64,000 nucleotides of DNA from GCA-2737725 sp965229355. Its GTDB lineage: Bacteria; Pseudomonadota; Alphaproteobacteria; Rhodospirillales; Rhodospirillaceae. This document shows, in pieces, positions 8,207 to 16,907 of this stretch (position 1 is the first letter of the stretch; every line of letters begins with the position of its first letter). The stretch spans positions 2,666,001 to 2,730,000 of the forward strand of contig OZ245869.1 in the NCBI GenBank assembly GCA_965229355.1, in the 5' to 3' direction. A program made the position numbers and the translations under genes. Under the pieces are notes generated by a model. It had not been told where the DNA came from and made no database searches. It was given only the letters and a program-made list of their open reading frames with translations.

Positions 8207-8245
8207 TAAAAAAAGAGCCGGCGATGAGGTCCATCGCCGGCTTTT
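8207..8245. terminator. Bidirectional terminator downstream of flgH
   Basis: AGCCGGCGATG (8216-8226), loop AGGTC, CATCGCCGGCT (8232-8242). There is an A-run on the left and TTTT on the right, so it should stop minus-strand transcription leaving the flgF-flgG-flgA-flgH operon and also anything travelling rightward. Confidence 0.85.
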
Positions 8246-8357
8246 GAGTTTGCTTCTGCGCCGCAGGCCATAGTGCGCGGCAGGAAAGATTGAGAGGAAA
8301 AGGGCGGATGAAACCGGTCTTTGCGTCTAAATCCTTCCGAAACAGAAGGGCGTGGCA

Positions 8358-8399
8358 GGTTCTGCGTTGAAACTGGGGCCCCAGTTTCTTGGCAGAACC
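8358..8399. repeat. Nested inverted repeat immediately after flgH
   Basis: Outer arms GGTTCTGC (8358-8365) and GCAGAACC (8392-8399) enclose a perfect 18-bp palindrome AAACTGGGG/CCCCAGTTT (8370-8387). It begins 8 bp after the flgH stop, ahead of the true terminator. No T-run follows, so it is more likely an mRNA 3'-end stabiliser or protein site than a terminator. Confidence 0.6.
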
Positions 8400-8407
8400 C
8401 CAATCCA

Positions 8408-9151
8408 CTAGAACGGGAAAATTACGTCGAAGATCTGTTGGCCGTAACGCGGCTGCTGGACATCGCTGATTGTGCCACGGCCACCGTAAGAGATGCGGGC
8501 TTCAGCAATCTTGTCCCATGAGATCGTATTGTCGGAACGAATATCTTCGGGGCGAATAACGCCCGCGACTTGTAACTCACGCAATTCGGCATTCACGCGA
8601 ACTTCTTGGCGACCCGCGATGGCCAGGTTGCCGTTGGGAAGAACCTGCAGCACGACTGCAGCCAAACGAATATTGATATTTTCATCGCGCTGAATACTGC
8701 CTGTGCCAGCGTAGTTGCTGCTGCTATTGAAGTCGACAGCAGGGGCTGCAATAGCACCCGGAATAATGTCTTGGTTCAGGAAGTTATTGACGCTGGCGGT
8801 TTCACCACCATTCGTCCGCGTGCGGTTTGTTTGATTGCTCAATTGAGCGCGTTCGTTCTGAATGTTCACGACCACAGTCATGACATCGCCGATTTCTTTC
8901 GCGCGTTGGTCTTTGAAGAATGCGCGAGCACCGGGACGCCATAGTGAATTGGCTGCAGGCTCAAGCGCAATCGGTGTTGGCATTGGCATCGTGACGGGGC
9001 GGTAATCACGTTCTTGCGTCGGGTTTGTAACTGCTGACATCGCCGGAGGTTGGCCGATACGAGACAATTGTTCTGCGGTCGAGCAGCCAGTTAAGGCGCT
9101 ACCAACCATCAAAGCAGCAATCAGTGATTTACGAGAGAAATTTGAAGTCAT
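8408..9151 (-). CDS. flgH: Flagellar L-ring lipoprotein FlgH
   Basis: FlgH forms the outer-membrane L-ring. The 247-residue precursor has a lipoprotein signal with lipobox LTGC (Cys about residue 23). The family regions LWRPGARAFFKDQRAKEIGDVMTVVV and VVLQVLPNGNLAIAGRQEVRVNAELRELQVAGVIRPEDI are clear, and it ends in GQQIFDVIFPF, normal for FlgH. An in-frame GTG at 9181 exists, but ATG at 9151 has the Shine-Dalgarno sequence AAAAAGGA about 9 nt upstream and a better signal peptide. Last gene of the flgF-flgG-flgA-flgH run, 48 bp behind flgA. Confidence 0.94.
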   Translation of the reverse strand: MTSNFSRKSLIAALMVGSALTGCSTAEQLSRIGQPPAMSAVTNPTQERDYRPVTMPMPTPIALEPAANSLWRPGARAFFKDQRAKEIGDVMTVVVNIQNERAQLSNQTNRTRTNGGETASVNNFLNQDIIPGAIAAPAVDFNSSSNYAGTGSIQRDENINIRLAAVVLQVLPNGNLAIAGRQEVRVNAELRELQVAGVIRPEDIRSDNTISWDKIAEARISYGGRGTISDVQQPRYGQQIFDVIFPF

Positions 9152-9199
9152 GGCCTGTGTCCTTTTTATTTTTAGGTTCACAAATTTTAGAGAGTAATT

Positions 9200-10618
9200 T
9201 TAGTTCGAAGCGGCTTGTTGCTCGGTAATGCGCACGGTTTCTGCGTCAATGACTTCTGCAAACAAGTTTGTGTTGCTCTTGATGTTCACGACGCGCACCA
9301 CTTGGCCGATAGCGCCATCTTCAAGCAGCTTGGCTTTGGCCGTCAGTTTCATTGCGGGCACGTTGTAGATCAGTGTCACCAGTTTGCCTTTCGCAGCGAC
9401 GACTGGGCGCGAGACGCCATGGGTCCGAAACGGTTGGTCAGTCCGTGTCGTTGAAACAACCAGCATCCCGACGAGTTTGTCTTCGGTCAGCAGTGTTTCT
9501 TTCGAAAGGTTTGTGCGGTCCATCGGTACCCAGCGCAGATCGCCAGCTGTTATGGTTTCGCCACGGATCAGATCACGAGCGGCGACCGGTACATCGATAA
9601 GGTTCAGGGACTGAACGTCTGAGGTGCGCAGTGGCAAGCCAGCAGCCAATTGACGCTTCGGCGACATGCCAATCAATTGATCAGCGTCTAGGACTGCATT
9701 GTCAGGTAAATCTTTGGCGTTGATCTCGATCCATTTCAAATGCGCTTCGGTGATCTTTGTGCCGCGATGTGTTTCTGTGCGCAGAACGGGGATCGAAATA
9801 AATGATATGGCTTCGATGTCGCTGGCGCGAACACTTTGACCTGAACGGACATAGCCTTTCGCCGCTTTGCCGATCAGCATATTCATGTCCATGACCGTAT
9901 CTGGTGTAATTTTGCTTTCTGGTAATTCCGCCAGTTCGATCATGTCCGCGGTGATCACGGTTGCGCGGGGCAGGGCCACTTTCAACACGGGTACCGATAC
10001 GATGGCATAGGTGTTGCCTTTAACTGGGATCAACTGCGCGTTTGGATCGCCCGCCGGTAATTCCACCACCGCAGAAAACGTTTGAGTGGATTCATCAAAG
10101 AAAGCTTCATGAACAGCCATCTTCTTGTTGATACTCGCCGCAATCATTTTGGGCTGCAAAGGTGTGGTCGGCTTTAAGACGACATTGCTTGGCAGGCCTT
10201 GTGCGCTCAGTTCCGCTTTGACGGCAGCAAGAATCTCAGTGCCGCTGACGGTTTGGCTCGGGCGATAGATTACAGATCGGTCGAATTGACTAGCTGGTTG
10301 CCAATTCAAGTTGTTGGCACGAGCGACGTCACCCAACCAAGCGCCTGCAAGCGTGATGCGTTGACCTGGTTGCGGAGCTTCTGCGACAATTTTGTCGTCA
10401 TGGGCAGTCACGCCCACAAACAGATCGCTAAGCTTAATAACATCGCTGTTAATCGTGACAGCTGTTTGCAAACGTAAGGGGATGCCAGCCGCGACAATGC
10501 GTTCGGCCGGATCACTGCCCAAATCGGCGGCGAGCAGGGTGGTGGCATTGAGCACCAAGCCTGCCAGAACCAAACCCGACTTCAGGAAACTGAAACGATG
10601 AACAGTGTGCAGCGACAT
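9200..10618 (-). CDS. flgA: P-ring assembly chaperone FlgA with three tandem SAF-type repeats
   Basis: FlgA is a periplasmic chaperone that helps FlgI polymerise into the P-ring. The product is 472 residues, about twice the enteric length. A signal peptide (residues 1-30, ending LLAA) precedes an N-terminal domain (about 45-200), and then comes a SAF-like unit three times over: about 209-270 (VPVLKVALPRATVITADMI), 277-338 (IPVLRTETHRGTKITEAHL) and 343-404 (VPVAARDLIRGETITAGDL). Each has a V/I-P-V-x8-G-x-x-I-T opening and a later L-V/I-G-M/K element. The conserved C-terminal beta domain (GKLVTLIYNVPAMKLTAKAK...GQVVRVVN) follows. Extra SAF units are unusual. It lies between flgG and flgH. Confidence 0.93.
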   Translation of the reverse strand: MSLHTVHRFSFLKSGLVLAGLVLNATTLLAADLGSDPAERIVAAGIPLRLQTAVTINSDVIKLSDLFVGVTAHDDKIVAEAPQPGQRITLAGAWLGDVARANNLNWQPASQFDRSVIYRPSQTVSGTEILAAVKAELSAQGLPSNVVLKPTTPLQPKMIAASINKKMAVHEAFFDESTQTFSAVVELPAGDPNAQLIPVKGNTYAIVSVPVLKVALPRATVITADMIELAELPESKITPDTVMDMNMLIGKAAKGYVRSGQSVRASDIEAISFISIPVLRTETHRGTKITEAHLKWIEINAKDLPDNAVLDADQLIGMSPKRQLAAGLPLRTSDVQSLNLIDVPVAARDLIRGETITAGDLRWVPMDRTNLSKETLLTEDKLVGMLVVSTTRTDQPFRTHGVSRPVVAAKGKLVTLIYNVPAMKLTAKAKLLEDGAIGQVVRVVNIKSNTNLFAEVIDAETVRITEQQAASN

Positions 10619-10644
10619 AGCTACGACCTTACGTATTAAAGTGA

Positions 10645-11439
<795 letters not shown>

Positions 11440-11486
11440 GGCCTTGTTCCTTTATTCTCTGCTCTTCTCAATTACTTTTCAGTCGC

Positions 11487-12239
11487 CTAGGCCGCAGCCT
11501 GGCGGGTGTAAACTTCGTTCGCTTTGCGTTTGCGCTCGTCTTCTTGGCTGACCATCTTTGCGGTCTCTTGATACGCACGGTTCAGTGCAATCAACCGCGT
11601 CACTTCTGTGACGGGCGAGACGTTGGAAGATTCCAAAACGCCTTGCGAAATTTTTGCGCGGGTTGATTCGATGGCTTGTTGGCCGACGTCAGCACGGAAT
11701 GCGGTGCCATCAACTTGCTTCAGCTTGCGGGGCTCATCGAAGCGCACGACGCGGAGCTGACCAAAAGTGCGGCCGCCTTCTTCAGCAATCGTTCCATCGC
11801 CCTGCACGGTAATTTTGCCTGCATCATCGGGGATGCTGATCGGAGCGTTGTTTGTGCCCAGGACCAAGCGTCCCTCCATGGTGACCACATAGCCTTCACG
11901 GCCTTTTGTGAAATTCCCGGAGCGGGTGTAGTTCTCGACACCACCTTTGCCACGGACCACGAAGTAGCCGTCGCTTTGCAGCGCCAAGTCGAACGTGTTG
12001 CCAGTATAGTTCAAGGCACCTTGGCTTAAGTTACGCACCAAGCCGTAGTCGTGAACGAAAGCGACCTTATCTTTGAAGGCGCGCTCATTCTGGTCGACCT
12101 TAAACACATACTGCGCAAACAACGTGTCGGTGCCTTTGAAGCCCGTCGTGTTTACGTTCGCGAGGTTGTTAGCAACAACCTCGAGTTGATTTTGTAGCGC
12201 CATCTGTCGCGATAGCGCGATATACGTCGTATTATCCAT
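11487..12239 (-). CDS. flgF: Proximal rod protein FlgF
   Basis: FlgF is a proximal rod subunit. The 250-residue product starts MDNTTYIALSRQMALQNQLEVVANNLANVNTTGFKG (core motif ANNLANVNTTGFKG), has GNTFDLALQSDGYFVVRGKGG and the rod-type C-terminus VTRLIALNRAYQETAKMV. It is first in the minus-strand flgF-flgG-flgA-flgH operon, driven by the sigma-54 element at 12289-12304, which gives a leader of about 39 nt. Confidence 0.95.
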   Translation of the reverse strand: MDNTTYIALSRQMALQNQLEVVANNLANVNTTGFKGTDTLFAQYVFKVDQNERAFKDKVAFVHDYGLVRNLSQGALNYTGNTFDLALQSDGYFVVRGKGGVENYTRSGNFTKGREGYVVTMEGRLVLGTNNAPISIPDDAGKITVQGDGTIAEEGGRTFGQLRVVRFDEPRKLKQVDGTAFRADVGQQAIESTRAKISQGVLESSNVSPVTEVTRLIALNRAYQETAKMVSQEDERKRKANEVYTRQAAA

Positions 12240-12288
12240 GGCCTGTACTCTGCGCTGTTTGTTTTATGCGCTCGATTGGTCATGTATA

Positions 12289-12304
12289 TGCACGTAGCGT
12301 GCCA
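12289..12304 (-). promoter_or_regulatory. Sigma-54 (-24/-12) promoter of the flgF operon
   Basis: On the minus strand the sequence reads TGGCACG-CTAC-GTGCA, a full match to the RpoN consensus with GG-N10-GC spacing. Transcription should begin near 12278. The palindrome at 12393-12407 is centred about 110 bp upstream of the GC, almost the same geometry as at flgI. Confidence 0.85.
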
Positions 12305-12392
12305 ACTCGAATTAGTATTGAATATCAATATGATATAAGATTTCTGAGCCAGCTATTCTCGTTGCGAGAACCGCTTTTTGCCCCTCCAGCCC

Positions 12393-12407
12393 CGGCAAAG
12401 GTTGCCG
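12393..12407. promoter_or_regulatory. Palindrome CGGCAA-AGG-TTGCCG, candidate FlbD/enhancer site
   Basis: Six-base perfect arms with a 3-bp spacer. It shares the core with 6214-6230 and 25656-25668. It is located between divergent flgF and fliL, so one site could serve both directions. Confidence 0.65.
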
Positions 12408-12610
12408 TGCCATAGCTCATAAAGGTCGTTACGTACCATCGCGGTGAACGGGGGTATATTAAGGCAGAGCAGTGCCTATAAGCCTTTGGCGGGGCACTCA
12501 TATATTATTAACCCTGGTCCCGTAGTTTTGCTGAAATCGGGTAAGCCGCCTGCATGCGGCCTTGCCAGAATTGGCCAGGGGATGGTGTGCATCTCCATCA
12601 GGAAGAAGCC

Positions 12611-13198
12611 ATGTCACAAGACGAAGATTTTGAAGGCGAAGCCGAACCAGAATTCGAAGGCGGCGGAGGCGGTGGCGGCAAAAAGAAGCTGCTGCTGATG
12701 ATCGTCATTCCGTTGGTCCTGGTGATCGGCGGTGCGGCTGCTGCTTATTTCTCAGGCTTGGCGGATCCGCTAATTGCGATGATCACAGGTGAGAAAGCGG
12801 AAGAGCATGCTGCAGAAGGTGCGCCTGCTGAAGGTGGGGCAGCGCCTGCTGAAGGAGCTCCGGCTGCTGCTCCTGCCGCTCCTGGTGCAGCGGGTGCTGT
12901 GTTTTACGATCTGCCCGAAATGCTCGTGAACCTGAATACGCCGGGCCGTAAACGCAATTTCTTGAAAATGCGCGTGAGCTTGGAGTTGTCGGCTGAAACC
13001 GACATCAACCGTGTTGAAACGGTCTTGCCGCGCATTGTCGATAACTTCCAAGTGTATTTGCGTGAACTGCGTCTTGAAGATCTTCAAGGGGCTGCAGGCA
13101 TGTATCGTTTGCGTGAAGAACTTTTAAGCCGTGTGAACGCGGCTGTACGTCCGGCGCAAGTGAAAGACGTGCTGTTTAAAGAAATGATCGTTCAGTAA
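12611..13198 (+). CDS. fliL: Flagellar basal-body-associated protein FliL
   Basis: FliL is an inner-membrane protein around the stators. The 195-residue product has an acidic, Gly-rich cytoplasmic start (MSQDEDFEGEAEPEFEGG), Lys-flanked TM segment at about residues 25-50 (LLLMIVIPLVLVIGGAAAAYF), an Ala/Pro/Glu-rich linker and the periplasmic domain (LPEMLVNLNTPGRKRNFLKMRVSLEL ... FQVYLRELRLEDLQG). The frame is open further upstream, but ATG 12611 has GGAAG about 8 nt before it and gives a sensible N-terminus. First gene of fliL-fliM and the envelope module downstream. Confidence 0.92.
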   Translation: MSQDEDFEGEAEPEFEGGGGGGGKKKLLLMIVIPLVLVIGGAAAAYFSGLADPLIAMITGEKAEEHAAEGAPAEGGAAPAEGAPAAAPAAPGAAGAVFYDLPEMLVNLNTPGRKRNFLKMRVSLELSAETDINRVETVLPRIVDNFQVYLRELRLEDLQGAAGMYRLREELLSRVNAAVRPAQVKDVLFKEMIVQ

Positions 13199-13225
13199 GC
13201 GCTTTGGGATATTAAAGGCGAGACG

Positions 13226-14395
13226 ATGGTGTCACCCAGCGAAACAACAGAAGATGATGATTTGGCAGCAGCGATGGCCAACGCCGGCGCTGATGACGCT
13301 GAAGAGTCAAAAGCTGAAGGTGGCGGAGAAGAAGCCGATGCAATGGCGGCCGAATGGGAAGCCATGCTTGGTGGTGGCGACCCAGCTGCTGACGAAATGG
13401 CAGGCGGCGGCGGTGGCCGTGATTCTACACGCGTTCTGAACCAAGACGAAATTGATAGCTTGCTCGGCTTTGATGAAGCCGGTGAAGACGGCGAGCAGCG
13501 CTCGGGCATTCAGGCGATCCTGAACTCGGCATTGGTGTCTTATGAACGCTTGCCGATGCTCGAAGTCGTGTTCGACCGTTTGGTCCGCATGATGACGACC
13601 TCATTGCGTAACTTTACGTCCGATAACGTCGAAGTGTCGCTGGATGACATTTTGTCGCAACGTTTCGGCGACTATTTGAACTCAATCCCGCTGCCGGCCA
13701 TGTTGACGGTGTTCAAGGCTGAAGAGTGGGATAACTATGGCTTGATGACTGTTGATTCATCGATGATTTACTCGATCGTCGACGTGTTGTTGGGCGGGCG
13801 TCGCGGTACAGCTGCGATGCGCGTTGAAGGCCGTCCTTACACGACCATCGAACGCACGCTGGTCGAACGCATGATCCACGTCGTGCTGGCTGACTTGTCA
13901 GCCGCTTTCGATCCGTTGTCGCCTGTTACATTCCGCTTTGATCGCCTTGAAACGAACCCGCGGTTTGCAACGATTTCGCAGCCCTCGAACGCTTGTATCG
14001 TGGCGCGCTTGCGTATTGATATGGAAGACCGGGGTGGTCGTCTTGAAATTCTAATTCCGTTCGCCACTTTAGAACCCGTCCGTGAACTGCTGTTGCAGAT
14101 GTTCATGGGTGAAAAGTTCGGCCGTGACTCCATTTGGGAAACGCACTTGGCCGAAGAAATGTGGTTTACTGAGGTCGACCTCGAAGCTGTGCTCGATAGC
14201 CAAATCATGCCGCTTAGCCGCGTGCTTGATTTCCAAGTGGGTTCGAAATTCTTGCTCAACGCCAAACCTGACTCGCCGGTCGAGTTGTGCTGCGGCGATT
14301 TACCAATGTTCATTGGGAAAATGGGGCGTCGCGGCAATAATATTGCGATCCGTGTCGACCACCGCCGGAAGACCACTGAAAGTACTGGCAATTAA
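13226..14395 (+). CDS. fliM: Flagellar motor switch protein FliM
   Basis: FliM is the C-ring protein that receives CheY-P. The 389-residue product contains the middle domain (from about 95: GIQAILNSALVSYERLPMLEVVFDRLVRMMT) and the SpoA-type C-terminal domain (LDFQVGSKFLLNAKPDSPVELCCGDLPMFIGKMGRRGNNIAIRV). The CheY-binding peptide LNQDEIDSLLGF is at residues 71-82 rather than at the extreme N-terminus. In front of it is a 70-residue acidic Ala/Gly-rich extension with a second short hydrophobic-acidic element (AAEWEAMLGG, about 41-50). It is 27 bp downstream of fliL. Confidence 0.95.
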   Translation: MVSPSETTEDDDLAAAMANAGADDAEESKAEGGGEEADAMAAEWEAMLGGGDPAADEMAGGGGGRDSTRVLNQDEIDSLLGFDEAGEDGEQRSGIQAILNSALVSYERLPMLEVVFDRLVRMMTTSLRNFTSDNVEVSLDDILSQRFGDYLNSIPLPAMLTVFKAEEWDNYGLMTVDSSMIYSIVDVLLGGRRGTAAMRVEGRPYTTIERTLVERMIHVVLADLSAAFDPLSPVTFRFDRLETNPRFATISQPSNACIVARLRIDMEDRGGRLEILIPFATLEPVRELLLQMFMGEKFGRDSIWETHLAEEMWFTEVDLEAVLDSQIMPLSRVLDFQVGSKFLLNAKPDSPVELCCGDLPMFIGKMGRRGNNIAIRVDHRRKTTESTGN

Positions 14396-14558
14396 TTCGC
14401 TTTGGCCGTCGTCTTCCCTAACATTTTTAACCGAATGTTATGGGGCTACGGTCATGGTGCAGCCGTTATGCTTGCCTACATGGTGCCGATTGGCGTTTCG
14501 CTCATAAGGCGCTAAAATTCACGGATCATCCAGCCGGACCCGGCTGCGGGAGACAGAA

Positions 14559-15260
14559 ATGACCTTGGAAACGATTTTGAACCTCCTTGTGATTGCGCTT
14601 CTGATCCCGACGATCATTTTTGCCGTTATCTTGAACCGCCGTCTTTCAGCTTTGCGCAAATCGCGCGATGAGTTGGCCAAGGTTGTCGCCAACTTTAATG
14701 ACGCAACCTTGCGCGCCGAAGCTGGTATTCCGAAGCTCAAGAAAGCTACAAACGAAGCCAGCATGGCGTTGAAGGATCGCGTCGAAAAGGCGCAGTCTTT
14801 GCGCGATGATTTGGCTTTCATGATCGAACGTGCCGAAGAAATGGCGGGTAAGCTTGAAACGGGCGTACGCGTCGCACGGAGCGAAGCTGCATTTGGCGTT
14901 GCCGCTGGTCAGCCACAAGCTGCTGCGGCTCCTGCACCAGCATCGCCCACCTTAGCCGGCGGCTTGCGTCCATCTGCCTCTGAGCAATTGCAACCGCGCT
15001 TAGCACCTCAAGCTCCGATTAAAGCGCAGCAGATGGATGACACTGCAAACGATCTGCGCAACGCATTGAATGCAGCCCGCGCTGAAGCAAGGGCCGCTGA
15101 ATCTCGTATCGATCCCCGTCAAGTTCCATCACCAGCGGCACCGGCGCCTGCAGCCAATGCGCGTCAGCAACGTCGCTCTATTGCAGATGAACTGGGGCTG
15201 ACCGATGATCGTTCCGAGGCAGAACGCGAATTATTGAAAGCGCTGCAATCGACTCGTTAA
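14559..15260 (+). CDS. DUF6468-type membrane-anchored coiled-coil protein of the flagellar locus
   Basis: The 233-residue protein has one N-terminal TM helix (residues about 4-26, LETILNLLVIALLIPTIIFAVIL), then a long charged coiled coil (about 27-105: LSALRKSRDELAKVVANFNDATLRAEAGIPKLKKAT...) and an Ala/Pro/Gln-rich tail. This layout matches the alphaproteobacterial flagellar-cluster family I know as DUF6468; no function is established to my knowledge. The start ATG has GGGAGACAG upstream. A partial CtrA-like element TTAA-N7-TTAT lies at 14427-14441 in the 163-bp gap after fliM. Its place between fliM and the MotE-like gene suggests a role in the motor or stator periphery. Confidence 0.7.
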   Translation: MTLETILNLLVIALLIPTIIFAVILNRRLSALRKSRDELAKVVANFNDATLRAEAGIPKLKKATNEASMALKDRVEKAQSLRDDLAFMIERAEEMAGKLETGVRVARSEAAFGVAAGQPQAAAAPAPASPTLAGGLRPSASEQLQPRLAPQAPIKAQQMDDTANDLRNALNAARAEARAAESRIDPRQVPSPAAPAPAANARQQRRSIADELGLTDDRSEAERELLKALQSTR

Positions 15261-15309
15261 GACATTGCTTCATTAGATTTTGTCATTCGATTTGACGTAA
15301 AGAGTTTCG

Positions 15310-16068
15310 ATGCCCGCGCCCACCCGCAAACCCCGCTCGAAGTTAGACCGCCCTGCCAGCGATGACGCTAATCGCGGGCCTGCGTTGCGCATTCTGCCGG
15401 TCGTGATTGTGGCCGCTGTTTGTATGCTGGGGGTTCGTATTCAAGGCGTCGTAAGCCAGTTCACCCAGCATAGCGGCGTGACCTCTGTTTTGAGCGTTGG
15501 CCAAACCGCGTTAGCGCAGGCACAACAACAACCAGCGGCGCCCGCTGCCGCCCCGAAAGAGGGCGAGGGTGCTGAAGAAAAGCCGGAGGGTTCGGAAGGC
15601 GCACCTGTAGAAGCCGGGGCGGTAAAGCCCGGTACTTTGAACCCGTCAGATTTAACAAAATCAGAAATTGAGACGTTGCAGCGCTTGGCTGAGCGCCGTC
15701 AGCTCATCGAGACCCGCGAGCGTGAGTTGTCGCAAAAAGAAAACCTGCTGAAAGCCGCTGAGCAGCGGATGGACCAGAAAATTGGCCAGATGCAGGAAAT
15801 TGAGAAGCAATTACAAGGCCTTGTTCAGCAGTACGATGCCAAGAAAAAGGCCGAGATTGAGCAATTGGTTAAAATTTATACGGCCATGAAACCTAAGGAT
15901 GCGGCTCGTATTTTCGACGATCTGGATATGGGCATTCTGGTTCCTGTTGTAACCAGCATGAAGGAAGCCAAAGTGGCGCCGATCCTATCGCTCATGAAAG
16001 CCGACAAGGCCCGGGCGTTGACCGAGGAAATGTCGACCCGTCGCAAATTGCCGGGTTCCGAAGGCTAA
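15310..16068 (+). CDS. MotE-like flagellar protein (MgtE N-domain-like)
   Basis: A 252-residue protein with an N-terminal membrane anchor or signal (residues about 28-48, ILPVVIVAAVCMLGVRI), an Ala/Pro/Glu-rich linker (about 70-110), a coiled coil (about 115-185, LQRLAERRQLIETRERELSQKE...) and a C-terminal MgtE_N-like unit: KIYTAMKPKDAARIFDDLDMGILVPVVTSMKEAKVAPILSLM (positions about 197-238). In Sinorhizobium, MotE is the periplasmic chaperone of the motility protein MotC; the same architecture is common in alphaproteobacterial flagellar operons. The gene just downstream of the two MotB-like genes encodes a large repeat protein that could be its client (inference). Confidence 0.72.
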   Translation: MPAPTRKPRSKLDRPASDDANRGPALRILPVVIVAAVCMLGVRIQGVVSQFTQHSGVTSVLSVGQTALAQAQQQPAAPAAAPKEGEGAEEKPEGSEGAPVEAGAVKPGTLNPSDLTKSEIETLQRLAERRQLIETRERELSQKENLLKAAEQRMDQKIGQMQEIEKQLQGLVQQYDAKKKAEIEQLVKIYTAMKPKDAARIFDDLDMGILVPVVTSMKEAKVAPILSLMKADKARALTEEMSTRRKLPGSEG

Positions 16069-16202
16069 TAACCGGCCGGGTGTCCGGTCACTTTGAAACG
16101 CGACGAATCATTACGTTTCAAAGCCTTAACCACCCATTCATCTTTGTTATTTAGCTTCGATTAAAATGTGTCGGCAGTGTACCTGCCGGAAGTGGAAAGA
16201 GT

Positions 16203-16907
16203 GTGCCTGCCGAGATGATCGAGCGCACGTTCATTGGGGATTCAGCGACAGACCGTGCAGTTGTTGCGCGCCCCTTCGTGCGTCTGCTCGGCAACCAAAG
16301 CTCTACGCTGTTGATGCTGCTTGCGCTCAATCTTTTGCTCATCGTGTTCTTCGTTGTGTTGAACGTCAACGCGACAACTGACGTGCAAAAAACACGCAAT
16401 GTTTTGGCCAGCGTGCAGAAATCATTCAGTGATGAAATCAATGTGCCGACGAATTTAGAAGTAACGTCGGTCGCAAAGTCTGCCGCGCAAGATGCATTAC
16501 GCACGTCTGTCTCAACGGCTTTCGCATCTGTGCTTGAAGGCGAAGATATTATTGTCCGCAATGAAGCGGATCGTTTCTCAGTAATTGCACCGTTAGCTGC
16601 GTTCTTTGATCCTGAGACAGCGCAAGTCCGTGCGACGCTGCCTGTATTCAATCGCATTGCTGCCATTTTGAATACGCCAGCCGACGGCTTTCGTTATGAG
16701 ATGATTGCGACGATTGATGCTGATGTCACGAACATGGCGCCGATCATTAAGCAGGCCGGTGTGTTGGCTGAAGATTTATTGCGCCGCGATTTCCGGGCGG
16801 CGACATTTGCCGTTGGTATCCTTCCGGCAAAAACAAACAATGTGATGTTTACATTCCAGGTGCTGACAGATGACGCGCCGGTCGACAGTGATGTGGGGGC
16901 GCCATGA
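16203..16907 (+). CDS. MotB-like inner-membrane protein without the channel aspartate
   Basis: The 234-residue product has one TM helix (about residues 33-56, LLMLLALNLLLIVFFVVLNVNA) and a periplasmic domain whose end (FFDPETAQVRATLPVFNRIAAILNTP, then YEMIATIDADV) resembles a degenerate OmpA/MotB peptidoglycan-binding fold. The TM helix contains no Asp or Glu, so it cannot supply the proton-accepting residue of MotB. Start GTG 16203 follows GGAAAGAG; an in-frame ATG at 16215 is an alternative. It overlaps the next MotB-like gene by 4 bp, so the two should be made together, possibly as a heteromeric pair. No motA is visible in the window. Confidence 0.6.
   Translation: MPAEMIERTFIGDSATDRAVVARPFVRLLGNQSSTLLMLLALNLLLIVFFVVLNVNATTDVQKTRNVLASVQKSFSDEINVPTNLEVTSVAKSAAQDALRTSVSTAFASVLEGEDIIVRNEADRFSVIAPLAAFFDPETAQVRATLPVFNRIAAILNTPADGFRYEMIATIDADVTNMAPIIKQAGVLAEDLLRRDFRAATFAVGILPAKTNNVMFTFQVLTDDAPVDSDVGAP

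Larger units (their letters stand above)
7957..8407. other. 451-bp intergenic region between flaF-like gene and flgH
   Basis: No credible gene; short ORFs here are shadows. It holds, from right to left, a nested inverted repeat (8358-8399) just after the flgH stop, a bidirectional terminator (8207-8245), a perfect TTAA-N7-TTAA box (8166-8180), a candidate minus-strand -10 CATAAT (8149-8154), and then an unremarkable AT-moderate leader into the flaF-like gene. Confidence 0.7.
12240..12610. other. Divergent regulatory region between flgF and fliL
   Basis: No gene. It contains a sigma-54 promoter for flgF (12289-12304), an AT-rich segment (12312-12345), the CGGCAA-N3-TTGCCG palindrome (12393-12407), and a hairpin GCCGC-CTGCAT-GCGGC near 12544-12559. 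A clean promoter for fliL was not found: a TGG...TTTTGC element at 12515-12531 has the wrong GG-GC spacing for sigma-54. Confidence 0.7.

Noticed and set aside
9215..10601. Several plus-strand ORFs opposite flgA
   Set aside because: Shadows of the flgA frame with no RBS, no domain and improbable composition.
12398..12415. Apparent sigma-54 element TGGCACG...TTTGC overlapping the palindrome on the minus strand
   Set aside because: The GG to GC distance is 3 bases too long for RpoN. The correctly spaced element at 12289-12304 explains flgF better.
12515..12531. Sigma-54-like TGG...TTTTGC for fliL on the plus strand
   Set aside because: GG-N12-GC instead of N10. Its distance from the palindrome is suggestive (about 130 bp), but the spacing is wrong.
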